From an uncultured Cloacibacillus sp. (GTDB taxonomy: Bacteria > Synergistota > Synergistia > Synergistales > Synergistaceae), in NCBI GenBank assembly GCA_934511335.1, contig CAKSWL010000004.1, forward strand, positions 1-25,126: DNA of 25,126 nucleotides. Reading direction: 5' to 3'. How positions within the stretch are numbered: the first letter of the stretch is position 1; each line of letters begins with the position of its first letter. The position numbers were made by a program, and so were the translations under genes. The notes beneath the pieces are model-generated. The model was not told the origin of the DNA, did not search any database, and saw nothing but the letters and a program-made list of their open reading frames with translations. Shown piece after piece: positions 15,593-23,021 of the stretch.

Positions 15593-16870
15593 TCATTTCG
15601 CTACCTCTTCCAGAGCGGCGAGGATAATGGCCCGGCGCTCTTTATATTCGGTTTCTCTGTGATCGTTAGGATTTGCCAGCGGATGCGGTATCGCCGCTCC
15701 GTGCACGACCCGGTTGCTTCCGAAGGTATGGGCGATCGGGTCTATCGCCGTGATGTGGGCGCAGGGGATGCCCCTACGCTCTACCTCTTTGGTGATTGCT
15801 GCGCCGCAGCGGGTGCAGGATCCTCAGGTGGATACCATGATCGCGGCATCGACGCCGGCCGCAGCCAGCGAATCGGCGATTCCGCGTCCGAAAGCCTCGC
15901 CGTTGAGCAGCGATGCGCCCGTGCCGACAGTGGTATAGTAATATTCATGCAACTTGCCGATGACTCCCTCTTTTTCCAAGCCGCGCATAACGTCTATGGG
16001 TACGATGCGGTTAGGGTCGGCGTTGGCAAAGCTGGTGTCGTATCCGCCGTGTATCGAGACGATGGCGCGGGGCTCAAGGTGCTCCGCGCCGCCGACGGGG
16101 TAGACGCCGTACTTGGTGGCGGAAGAGCTTTCTATCTTGTCGGGATTTCCCGCCGGTACTATGCCGCCTGTGTTGAGCAGCGCGATCGTCGCCCTGCTCA
16201 GCTCCTTTACAGCGGGGGCGACGGCCACCTTTTCGGGGATGGCCTGGAGGTATTCCGAGGCAAATGGCTCACCGGATATTTTTTTTAGAAGCATCTCCAC
16301 GGCGCGACGGCCGCCGTTTTCTTTACGGAAAAAGTTCTTTCTGGTATGGCGATGGAAATAGTTCTCTTCCGATGCGGAGCCGAGCTCACGACCCGTGAGC
16401 AGTTTTTCCGTGAGCTTCGCCATCTCCTCAAGCGCCGGTTTGATGGCACGCGCCGAATTTCCCGTCTTAATGATGAACATTTCGTCGCGGAACATCTCCA
16501 CGGCGGGACTCTCTGCGTTCATGCCGGCGACGCCGGGGATGCCCAGCGCCTCTTTCGCCCTTTTAATCACGTGGCCGCAGGCGAAGCCGTACCTTCCGGC
16601 GTAAAAGGAGGGACCGGCGATGATGATATCCGGCCGGTATTCCGTCAGCGCCTTTGTGAAATCGGCGAGCGCCGCGTCGGTATGCTCTGCGAAATAGTTA
16701 TCGCCGCAAACATAGGTGGCACATATCTGGGCTTTACCGCCGAGGAGCTTGTTTATTTCAGCGCCGGGGCCGATCGCGCCCACTATTAGCCTTGGTTCAA
16801 AATCGGCCTTCTCCTCGCCGCCGATCCCCGCGAAGAACTGGTTTATATAATGAAGAATTTTATACGCCAT
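15593..16870 (-). CDS. Glycine/sarcosine/betaine reductase component B selenoprotein subunit (GrdB/GrdF/GrdH family), UGA = Sec349
   Basis: This is a 425-residue selenoprotein, the substrate-binding gamma-type subunit of component B. It forms a carboxymethyl-selenocysteine with the substrate-derived glycyl unit and passes it to GrdA. A conceptual translation stops at 15824-15826 (TGA). Reading through gives IMVST-U-GSCTRCGAAI, the family active site, and a further 76 residues with GIPCAHITAIDPIAHTFGSNRVV and AIPHP before the real stop at 15593-15595. This matches the family's length (about 430 residues) and C-terminal conservation. The N-terminal MAYKILHYINQFFAGIGGEEKAD is also typical. The absence of grdA between the two component B genes favours a sarcosine (grdGF) or betaine (grdIH) enzyme over the glycine one. 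It begins 14 bases after the preceding gene. Confidence 0.93.
15798..15826 (-). promoter_or_regulatory. Candidate bacterial SECIS hairpin at the Sec codon
   Basis: Downstream of the UGA, after a 13-base spacer, GCTGC (15810-15806) pairs with GCAGC (15802-15798) around a GGC loop. Bacterial SECIS elements sit within the coding region at this distance and are read by SelB. The stem is short and the loop small, so an alternative fold is possible. Confidence 0.45.
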
Positions 16871-16884
16871 CTAAAAGCCCCCTT

Positions 16885-18192
16885 TTATATCCAATCCGCG
16901 GAGAGGCGGCCAATGCCCGCCTGCGCGCAGGAACATGGAATGTGAATAAGCTCGGTGTAAAAGTACCCCGACTCCTCCGGGTCGCGGTCTATCACCGATC
17001 GCACGAGCGCCAGCGATGCCGGGTTGCCGATCAGCGTTCCGAGCTCTTCCGGCACGGCGAGCAGCTGGTGGGTGTTGCCGACGCTGACCATTGCGTTGCA
17101 CTCAGGCACCCAGTCGGCAAGGCCGGGGCTCTTTCCGTCACGGCCTCCGAGCTCGTCGGAGATGATCACCGTGCGTATCCCAGCCTCCTCAAGATTCTTG
17201 ACGTTAAGCATGATATCCTCGTCGGGATTGCCGTGCCCCTCGGTGACGAGAACAGCCCCCTTAGCTCCCAGGAGCTTTGCTAGCTTGGCGGTGAAAAGGC
17301 TGGCGCGGTGCTTGCCTTCCAGCGTAGTCACTTCATTGTGGAGGATCACACCGAGGAAGCGGAGGCGCTTGCCGTGCTGCGCAAAAAACTCCTCGACTAC
17401 GGGACTGTTCTGTACCTCGTACATATATTGTTTGTCTGAGCAGACCGTGCAGTGTGCTCCGAGGAATGTCGTGACCGCCCCGTCAAGAATCTCGTTGGGG
17501 TGGAGTATCGTTGGAATCAGCGTCGTTCCCGCGAGCTGTCCATAGACGTGGAAGTCGATGATCTCCGGATTCTGGCTGAGCAACTGCATCACGTAGACCA
17601 CCCCTGGGAGCTCTTCATCTGCGGGCATGAGTTCATAGCTTACAACCTCGTCGGCCTTGACGCCCGCGCAGCATTCCGCAAGGTAAACGGCGAGACGGAG
17701 AGAGGCAAGGCGGCAGGCTTCATCCGTCGATAGCGTTTCCTCTTTGAGTACCTCCGGCTTGACGTGTGCCTCCAGTACAATGTTGAAGGTCTTTGAAAAT
17801 GGAGTATAGTCAGCGGCGGGGCCGCTCATATCCACCAGCCCCCCAGTTCGGCACTTTAAGTCGTCGTCGCCGCTTTCTGTGACGAGGACTGCACAGTTTT
17901 TCAGCGCAAGCGTCGCGCCGATGCCCGCCTGTCCCATCCCGCCGACGATGCCGGGGAAGATCACGCCCTCGCCGGTGATTTTGCATCTTGGTTCGACCGC
18001 GGCTTTGACAGGGATGATTCTGACGCTCTCCCCAGGCCGTGCGAAATGTAAAGAAAAGCCCGCTACCGCTGGAAATTCGCCGCATGAAGCAATGGCTTCA
18101 TCTCTGTTGACATAAAGGATGCCATCGTTTACCGTAGTCTTATTCCCCCACTTGACGCCCTTTATGTTTATCTTATGAAGATCTAGTTTCAA
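16885..18192 (-). CDS. Glycine/sarcosine/betaine reductase component B proprotein (GrdE/GrdG/GrdI family)
   Basis: This is a 435-residue proprotein which in this family cleaves itself to give two subunits, the new N-terminus carrying a pyruvoyl group made from cysteine. It binds the substrate amine as a Schiff base. The N-terminus MKLDLHKINIKGVKWGNKT is typical; Cys248 and Cys251 (AHCTVCSDK) lie where the GrdE family has its cleavage cysteine; the block RFLGVILHNEVTTLEGKHRAS and later GHGNPDEDIMLN and VIISDELGGRDGKS are family hallmarks. I chose TTG 18192 because GGGAGG stands 6 bases before it and the alignment starts there; the in-frame ATG at 18249 would add 19 unrelated residues. It is followed 14 bases later by the selenoprotein subunit. 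Confidence 0.92.
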   Translation of the reverse strand: MKLDLHKINIKGVKWGNKTTVNDGILYVNRDEAIASCGEFPAVAGFSLHFARPGESVRIIPVKAAVEPRCKITGEGVIFPGIVGGMGQAGIGATLALKNCAVLVTESGDDDLKCRTGGLVDMSGPAADYTPFSKTFNIVLEAHVKPEVLKEETLSTDEACRLASLRLAVYLAECCAGVKADEVVSYELMPADEELPGVVYVMQLLSQNPEIIDFHVYGQLAGTTLIPTILHPNEILDGAVTTFLGAHCTVCSDKQYMYEVQNSPVVEEFFAQHGKRLRFLGVILHNEVTTLEGKHRASLFTAKLAKLLGAKGAVLVTEGHGNPDEDIMLNVKNLEEAGIRTVIISDELGGRDGKSPGLADWVPECNAMVSVGNTHQLLAVPEELGTLIGNPASLALVRSVIDRDPEESGYFYTELIHIPCSCAQAGIGRLSADWI

Positions 18193-18231
18193 GACGTCCC
18201 TCCCCTTCTCTGTGCCTCCGCCATGCCGGCG

Positions 18232-18250
18232 AATGACGGAAAGCGTCATT
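18232..18250 (-). repeat. Inverted repeat in the 5' leader of the component B operon
   Basis: AATGACG (18232-18238) and CGTCATT (18244-18250) form a perfect 7-bp hairpin with a 5-base loop, 40 bases before the TTG start. No U-run follows, so it is not a terminator; it could stabilise the leader or be a protein-binding site. Confidence 0.4.
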
Positions 18251-18284
18251 GTGAAGATTACGTCGTTATATTAAAAGAAAGAGA

Positions 18285-18297
18285 GACTTAAAGTCTT
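18285..18297. promoter_or_regulatory. AGACTT-N-AAGTCT palindrome, possible operator
   Basis: This is a perfect 13-base palindrome in a very AT-rich stretch upstream of the component B operon. Related half-sites occur nearby (GTCTTAAAT near 18371 and AGACTTAAA near 18402). The position suggests regulation of the operon, with the linked AraC protein as a candidate. The full gap 18193-18498 (306 bases) contains no gene; besides this it holds two hairpins and a terminator. Confidence 0.35.
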
Positions 18298-18409
18298 GTA
18301 AAAAAATGCAATAAAAGTGATAGATGTAATGAAATTTTATCGGTAATTAAAAATCTTAGATAAAAGTACAGTCTTAAATGACAATATGGCCGGAGGCGCA
18401 AAGACTTAA

Positions 18410-18445
18410 AAAAGCGGTATTTATAAATAAAAATATACTGCTTTT
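18410..18445. repeat. AT-rich inverted repeat
   Basis: AAAAGCGGTAT (18410-18420) and ATACTGCTTTT (18435-18445) form an 11-bp stem with one G-U or A-C position and a 14-base loop. It lies just beyond the terminator at 18465-18491 and may be a second, weaker stop or an operator. Confidence 0.4.
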
Positions 18446-18464
18446 ATACTTAACAAAAATAAAT

Positions 18465-18491
18465 AAAAAGGAAGAGAGCCCGCTCTCCTCC
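18465..18491 (-). terminator. Terminator of the Cys-rich protein gene
   Basis: On the minus strand GGAGGAGAG (18491-18483) pairs with CTCTCTTCC (18478-18470) through one G-U pair, with a 4-base loop and TTTTT after it. It lies 8 bases after the stop codon and separates this gene from the reductase operon. Confidence 0.85.
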
Positions 18492-18498
18492 TTTTCTT

Positions 18499-18864
18499 CT
18501 AGCCGTTACACCCCGTACAGCCGCCGCAGGCGTCGGTGCGGGCGCCGGAGCAGCCAGCCGGCTTTGCCTTGGGCTGCGGCGTGTGGTGGTGACAGCCTCC
18601 GCCCTCCCTCATCATCTCGTATATCGGGAGATAGGCTGAGACGATGGCCGCGACATTTTCACGGCAGCCGCGTCCCGAGGGATTGCGCGCCGCGCATACA
18701 TTGTCCGTGCAGAGCGGCGCCGCCTTAGCAATCGCCTCATAGTCGTGAGCGCCCTCCATAATTGCGTTGAGGATCATATTCTTCGTCGTTCCTGTGACGG
18801 TACAGACGGGAGTGTCGGCCCGCGCGTCGCGCCAGAGGCTCTCCAGATCTATCATGAACTTCAT
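18499..18864 (-). CDS. Cys-rich protein, probable [2Fe-2S] (BFD-like) domain with metal-binding tail
   Basis: This is a 121-residue soluble protein. The N-terminal 85 residues have four cysteines (C21, C52, C57, C67) in a helical context, VCTVTGTTKNMILNAIMEGAH followed by CTDNVCAARNPSGRGC. This layout recalls bacterioferritin-associated ferredoxin-like [2Fe-2S] domains, although the usual first CxC is replaced by a single Cys. The tail holds CHHH (91-94), C105 and CGGCTGC (113-119), a likely second metal site. The function is not recognised; electron transfer or metal delivery is plausible. ATG 18864 is chosen because AGGAGG precedes it closely. The gene is upstream of the component B operon in the same direction but separated by a terminator. 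It is divergent from the acetyltransferase at 18975. Confidence 0.75.
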   Translation of the reverse strand: MKFMIDLESLWRDARADTPVCTVTGTTKNMILNAIMEGAHDYEAIAKAAPLCTDNVCAARNPSGRGCRENVAAIVSAYLPIYEMMREGGGCHHHTPQPKAKPAGCSGARTDACGGCTGCNG

Positions 18865-18974
18865 TTCCCTCCTGTTTTTTGCTATATTATAGCCTATCGG
18901 CGTCACGGTTGGCCCAGTTGCCGCCTTAATAAAAAATGGGCCGGCCGACAGCAAAAAGCTAAAGGGAGGCAGAG

Positions 18975-19535
18975 ATGATGATCGAAACAGAGCGGCTTGT
19001 CATGAGAAAGATAACGGCGGCGGACTTTGAGGCCGTCTCTAGGATACTGGGGGACGCCTCTGTGATGTATGCTTGGGAAGACGGCTTTTCCGAAACGGAG
19101 GCGCGCCGGTGGCTCTGTGAAAATATTTCTCGGTATGAGAGCGACGGTTTCAGCTATCTTGCCGCCGTCGAGAAAACGAGCGGTGAAATAATAGGCTTCA
19201 TCGGTCCGCTGGTAGAGACTATCGACGGACGCCGCCATATCGGCGTCGCCTATATATTAAAAAAGGAACGCTGGGGCTGCGGCTACGCCGCCGAAGGTGT
19301 GCGGGCTTCGCTTGCCTATGCCTTTGAGCGGCTGGGTGCAAAACGGGTGATCGCTGAAATACGCCCGGAGAACGGCGCCTCGCGCCGCGTCGCCGAACGC
19401 CTAGGCATGGAGATAGAGGGGCGCTTTATAAAACATTATAAGGGAAAAGAGATGCCCCATCTCATCTACGCCATATCGAAGGAAAAATGGACGGAAGCTT
19501 GCAGTCCGCAGCCTCCGTCCGCGTCATCCGATTAA
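18975..19535 (+). CDS. GNAT family N-acetyltransferase (RimJ/RimL-type)
   Basis: This is a 186-residue cytoplasmic acetyltransferase of the RimJ/RimL subgroup. The start IETERLVMRKITAADFEAV is typical of that group. The acetyl-CoA binding motif is ERWGCGYAAEGVRA (98-111), followed by GAKRVIAEIRPENGASRRVAERLGM, where the Asn and the RVAERLGM helix are conserved. The substrate may be a protein N-terminus or a small amine. GGGAGG stands 5 bases before ATG 18975. Its stop overlaps the stop of the next, convergent gene by 4 bases (19532-19535). Confidence 0.92.
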   Translation: MMIETERLVMRKITAADFEAVSRILGDASVMYAWEDGFSETEARRWLCENISRYESDGFSYLAAVEKTSGEIIGFIGPLVETIDGRRHIGVAYILKKERWGCGYAAEGVRASLAYAFERLGAKRVIAEIRPENGASRRVAERLGMEIEGRFIKHYKGKEMPHLIYAISKEKWTEACSPQPPSASSD

Positions 19536-20296
19536 ATATCCTCCGTCCGCGAGCAGATCGGTACCTTGTCGATCACCTTGAAGCCGTAGTTGATGTAGAA
19601 GGGCAGCCCCTCCTCCGTCGCAAGCAGCACGAGAGGCTTGCATTTGTGCGCGAGCACCGCCGTAAGTCCGTCCATCAGCCGCGCGGCAAGGCCGCGGCGG
19701 CGGTATTCCGGCAGGGTGGCGAAATAATAAAGCCCCACGGTGTTGGCTGTTTCATGGATAAGCGCCGTCGAAAGATATTTGCCCTCGTCGGATTCGACGG
19801 CAAAGGCCCTGTTCGTCTTATGTGCGGCAAGGTAGGCCCCGTAAGTTCTATAAGAGGCAGCGGCCTCTTTCCCTTCGCCGCCAAAGGCGTACCAGGCGGC
19901 TTCTCCCCATTTCAGCGCCTCTTTTTCTGTGACGGCGGCAACGCCGTCCGGCAGGGAGCCGCTCTGCATATTTTGGGGAGGCAGATACATCGCGGTATAT
20001 ATCCGGCGGCGCATCAATCCCTTGTCCTCAAATGCCTGTGCGAGACTGTAGGGGGTCTGCGGCAGCCAGGGAGCGACGAAATCCGCGCGGCGGAGGCAGA
20101 AAAACGAAATAGCCGCTGCCACGTCGGCGTGTTTTGCACCCTCGCCAAAGATCGCGTAATTCTCGCCGGCGTATGGCTGTCCGCTTGCCGCGGCAAGCGA
20201 CGGGGACTTGAATGAGAGCGTCGAGCCCCCCGGCGCGCCGCCGAGCATCGCCGCGAAAGAAAAAAAGTTTTCATCAAAGGCCTGTAATCTATCCAT
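19532..20296 (-). CDS. GNAT family N-acetyltransferase
   Basis: This 254-residue protein has a long N-terminal domain and a C-terminal GNAT fold. The fold shows VGLYYFATLPEYRRRGLAARLMDGL (187-211), the acetyl-CoA pyrophosphate loop, and the closing GLPFYINYGFKVIDK. It is not closely related to the neighbouring GNAT gene, so this is not a tandem duplication. The substrate is unknown. AGAGAGGT lies 8 bases before ATG 20296. It is read towards the plus-strand GNAT gene, sharing the four bases TTAA as overlapping stop codons. Confidence 0.88.
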   Translation of the reverse strand: MDRLQAFDENFFSFAAMLGGAPGGSTLSFKSPSLAAASGQPYAGENYAIFGEGAKHADVAAAISFFCLRRADFVAPWLPQTPYSLAQAFEDKGLMRRRIYTAMYLPPQNMQSGSLPDGVAAVTEKEALKWGEAAWYAFGGEGKEAAASYRTYGAYLAAHKTNRAFAVESDEGKYLSTALIHETANTVGLYYFATLPEYRRRGLAARLMDGLTAVLAHKCKPLVLLATEEGLPFYINYGFKVIDKVPICSRTEDI

Positions 20297-20469
20297 AAAA
20301 AATACCTCTCTTGTCTGTATTTCATCCTCTTATAATTAAATAGCTTAAGCCTAAAAACAACAAGCGCGGATTACAGATTTCTCGTAAAACGACAATTGGC
20401 GGGGCAAAATCAACGGATGCGGTTTTCCGCCGGCGCCTGTACCCTGAGGCCTTGTCTTATTCTATAATT

Positions 20470-20702
20470 CTAAGGAAAGGCCGATCTATTGAAAATCAGC
20501 CGGAATAATAACAACATACGTCCCGCTGATTACAACCGGAGAGCCGGAATCTATGTTTTAGTGCGGATCGGCTGGTTTGCCTGTCAGATGAGCCAGGCGC
20601 AGGACGGACAGGTCGAGAGCGTCGCGCAAGGCCTATATCGATACGCCCTCCGCTACGGCCGCGGCATGGCCGTGACGCGAATGGCGCATCTGATCGGCGG
20701 CG
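20470..20702 (+). repeat. Degenerate dispersed repeat, copy A
   Basis: This stretch of about 230 bases aligns over its whole length with 23622-23852 on the opposite strand. The best-conserved blocks are GCGGATCGGCTGGTTTG, TGTCAGATG and GCCTATATCGATACGCCC. An 81-codon open frame here (20489-20734) encodes a peptide with PADY and RIGWFACQM, but the matching frame in copy B has a stop after CQM and a one-base indel upstream, so I treat both as remnants. The flanking bases 20297-20469 hold no recognisable gene. Copy A ends close to the Shine-Dalgarno of the SUI1-like gene. Confidence 0.7.
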
Positions 20703-20747
20703 CGCTAACTGTTAACGGCCTTTGTCATGTCTAGGAGGAGAGTATGG

Positions 20748-21185
20748 ATGAGAGAAAAAAAGGATAAAAAAATTACAGAGGGAGAGGGGTTTTCCCTTTC
20801 CCGGCAAACGTCGCTTGTGATGTCGCTCGGAGCTTTGCTGGGAGCGGAAAATACGGTAAAACAAGGGGACTCTGAGGTCGACGCCGCCGCGGCCCAAAAA
20901 ACTCCATCCAAGCCGGCGCCGGAAAAAGCCGCCGGTGGGGCGAAGATTTCCAAGGTCGCCCTGCGGCGCGAGCGCGCGGGGCGCGGCGGCAAAACGGTGA
21001 CGATCGTGTCGCTGCCGCAGGATTATCGCGGAGACCTGGCGGCGCTCGCGAAAGAGCTGCGCAAAGCTCTCGGCTGCGGCTCCACGATGGAGGAGGGAAA
21101 GATCGTCCTCCAGGGCGACATTATGGAGCGTGTAGAGGCCTGGTTCACGAAAAAGGGGGTGACGAGGGTGACGAAGAGTGGATAA
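20748..21185 (+). CDS. yciH: SUI1/eIF1-like translation factor (YciH family)
   Basis: This is a 145-residue protein. Residues 1 to about 75 are polar and low in order. The C-terminal 75 form the SUI1 domain: RERAGRGGKTVTIVSLPQDY, the LAKELRKALGCGSTMEEGKIVLQGD block with the conserved GCG, then the closing MERVEAWFTKKGVTRV. Bacterial YciH proteins bind the 30S subunit and are thought to affect start-site fidelity. ATG 20748 is preferred over 20727 because AGGAGGAG at 20733-20740 is 7 bases upstream of it and lies within the longer reading. It is a single gene; no clear terminator follows. Confidence 0.9.
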   Translation: MREKKDKKITEGEGFSLSRQTSLVMSLGALLGAENTVKQGDSEVDAAAAQKTPSKPAPEKAAGGAKISKVALRRERAGRGGKTVTIVSLPQDYRGDLAALAKELRKALGCGSTMEEGKIVLQGDIMERVEAWFTKKGVTRVTKSG

Positions 21186-21204
21186 AAGAGTTGTTTTTAT
21201 TTGA

Positions 21205-21303
21205 TTAATTTAGACCAATAAAAATTTGTTCTTTGACGGCAGGATGAATCTGTTCTAGGCGTGTGTTCCATACGTCTTTTAAATCTATCGATTTCAGCGT
21301 CAT
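21205..21303 (-). CDS. Possible 32-codon ORF, or a gene remnant
   Basis: ATG at 21303 opens a frame ending TAA at 21205, encoding a short polar peptide that includes LKDVWNTRLEQIHPAVKEQ. The peptide looks protein-like (an amphipathic helix), but the Shine-Dalgarno (AGAG) is poor and I recognise no family. It may be a truncated N-terminus or chance. Confidence 0.2.
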   Translation of the reverse strand: MTLKSIDLKDVWNTRLEQIHPAVKEQIFIGLN

Positions 21304-21308
21304 CTCTT

Positions 21309-21398
21309 TTTTTGACCGTGGCCGGATGCGCGCCAATTCTATCCGGCGTGGGTACGCAGAGGTCCGCCGTGATGGTTTTGCCTGACGGAGGTCAAAAA
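21309..21398. repeat. Nested inverted repeats, about 90 bases
   Basis: Outer arms TTTTTGACC (21309-21317) and GGTCAAAAA (21390-21398) are perfect 9-mers. Inside are the perfect 7-mers GCCGGAT (21321-21327) and ATCCGGC (21341-21347). It could be a structured RNA, a bidirectional terminator-like element or a miniature mobile element. The remaining gap 21186-21574 (389 bases) has no convincing gene. Confidence 0.4.
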
Positions 21399-21574
21399 GA
21401 AAAGGCGTTTAGCTATGCCTATGGCCGGTAGTTTAAGAAGGCGCGGGAGCTTATTGGGAAAAACGGCAGCTGAGAGCCGGAGGCGGGGTTAAGAAAAAAG
21501 AAAAAACCTTTTTGCAGAGCTTTTCGTCTTTTTTATTAATTATCAGCTGTTTTGCGATAAGGGACGCGCTGTCT

Positions 21575-23020
21575 TTATCCCTCTATCCTTGCTGCGGCCT
21601 TGACCCTTACCCGCTTTGCGCAGAGCGTGAAGATTGCCGCTGAGATGATGACTCCGGGGACGATCGGGTGGATCGCGCTGAGGAGGCCGGGGGCGGCGAG
21701 GCCGGTGATCGCCTTGGAGGTCGAAGAGTAGGCCGTGACGTACCAGACGATCGAGCCCGCAAAGCCGCCTAAGGAGCTGGCAAGCGCCGCCTGCGGTCCG
21801 GCCTTGGGGCCGAATGCCAGCAGTCCAAGGTATGGAACCATGATCGCACAGGCCAGCAGAGTCCAACTCGTGGCGCAGATGACGGCGATTATCGAGCCGC
21901 TTTTGAGAGCGAAGAGCCCGCTTCCAAGGGTGCAGAGGATGACTGCTCCGCGCCATGACCAGCCCTTAAGCTCCTTTTTGAGAACGTCGCGCCCGAGGCT
22001 TCCGCTTGCGATATGGAGCAGCGCCGAAGCCGTCGAGAGCGAGGCGGAGACGATCGCTAAGGCGAACATCTGCTGGCCGAAGGCGGGCAGGAGCAGGTGT
22101 ACGAGCGTCGGAAGCACGACATCGGGGTTGGTGATGCCATCGCCGAGCATGACCCTTGAAAGGGCGCTTGCGAAGTAGGCTCCGCCGACGACGACGGAGA
22201 GCGCGAGCATCGCGAGGGGAGCCGCCTTCTTCGTCTCCTCCATGCTGCGCAGCGCGAAGTGGCGCTGGATGAGCTGCGGCTGCGCCCAGATGCCGACGGA
22301 GGTGACGATCGTAAGGAAGATGACGTTAAGACCGCCGGCGCCGCTGGACAAGGCGAGGAAGCCGTTGTCCGCGCCCTCAGCGGGCGGCAGGGCGGCAAGC
22401 TGCTGGAGGCCGTGGACGGGGCCGCCGACCGCCTTAAGCAGCGCGATGAGAAGCGCGCCGACGCCGATGATCATCACGAATCCCTGCAGGGCTTCGGTGT
22501 AGAGTACGCCGCGCAGGCCGCCCCAGATGACGGATAGGCCGACGATCATCACGAGGGCGATGAGCGCGGCGTTAACCGAGATGGGCAGCACGCCTGACAC
22601 CATGACCGCCGCGCCCTTGAAGACCGCGGAGCCGTAGATGACGAGGAGCACGACGGAGATCGCGCCGATGAATGTCTGGAGGACAGGGATCTGATATGCC
22701 TTAGCGAGAAGTTCCGCGGGCGTGCGGGCGTCAAGCTTTCTTTGCCATAGGCGCGTAGGCCAGGCGAGGTATCTGTAGACGAACCAGGTGCCGAACCAGA
22801 CGTTGCCTGCCGCGACGAGCAGCATTTGCAGGCCGAAGAGGTAACAGAGGCCGCCAAAGCCGACGAGCGCCACCGCCGAGATGTAGGTGGCGACATAGGC
22901 GAGCGCCTGTACCGCGACGCCGACGCGGCCGGGAAGCAGCGCGTCGTGGCTGCGCGAGTACTTGGCGATCAGAACGAGGATTAAAGCGTAGCCGATCCAA
23001 AGAGGAGCGAAGGTGAGCAT
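21575..23020 (-). CDS. Sodium:solute symporter (SSS family), attenuator-controlled
   Basis: This is a 481-residue membrane protein with about 13 transmembrane helices, in the part of the SSS family that includes pantothenate (PanF) and amino-acid symporters. Landmarks are YVATYISAVALVGFGG in the first unwound helix region (near 41-56), VIWGGLRGVLYTEALQGFVMIIG, IWAQPQLIQRHFALRSMEE and ALAIVSASLSTASALLH, the Na2-site region. It imports an organic anion or amino acid with Na+. It lies one base after a 31-codon membrane micropeptide and downstream of a Tyr-rich leader and terminator, suggesting that tyrosine or another aromatic amino acid is the regulated cargo; that is inference. Its Shine-Dalgarno AAGGAGGGCGAGG lies inside the micropeptide gene. 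Confidence 0.92.
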   Translation of the reverse strand: MLTFAPLWIGYALILVLIAKYSRSHDALLPGRVGVAVQALAYVATYISAVALVGFGGLCYLFGLQMLLVAAGNVWFGTWFVYRYLAWPTRLWQRKLDARTPAELLAKAYQIPVLQTFIGAISVVLLVIYGSAVFKGAAVMVSGVLPISVNAALIALVMIVGLSVIWGGLRGVLYTEALQGFVMIIGVGALLIALLKAVGGPVHGLQQLAALPPAEGADNGFLALSSGAGGLNVIFLTIVTSVGIWAQPQLIQRHFALRSMEETKKAAPLAMLALSVVVGGAYFASALSRVMLGDGITNPDVVLPTLVHLLLPAFGQQMFALAIVSASLSTASALLHIASGSLGRDVLKKELKGWSWRGAVILCTLGSGLFALKSGSIIAVICATSWTLLACAIMVPYLGLLAFGPKAGPQAALASSLGGFAGSIVWYVTAYSSTSKAITGLAAPGLLSAIHPIVPGVIISAAIFTLCAKRVRVKAAARIEG

Positions 23021-23021
23021 T

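Noticed and set aside
15824..15826. In-frame TGA read as the end, or a disabling mutation, of the component B subunit gene
   Set aside because: The downstream frame continues with the conserved family C-terminus and the TGA sits exactly at the known selenocysteine position, so it is not a pseudogene.
15659..16288. 209-codon plus-strand ORF opposite the selenoprotein gene
   Set aside because: It is antisense to a well-supported gene, with no ribosome site and no recognisable domain.
19487..20215. 242-codon plus-strand ORF opposite the second GNAT gene
   Set aside because: It is a shadow frame; the minus-strand product has a clear acetyl-CoA motif and a good ribosome site.
20489..20734. 81-codon ORF on the plus strand
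   Set aside because: It lies in a repeat whose second copy has stops and an indel in the same frame. It has no good ribosome site and runs into the Shine-Dalgarno of the next gene.
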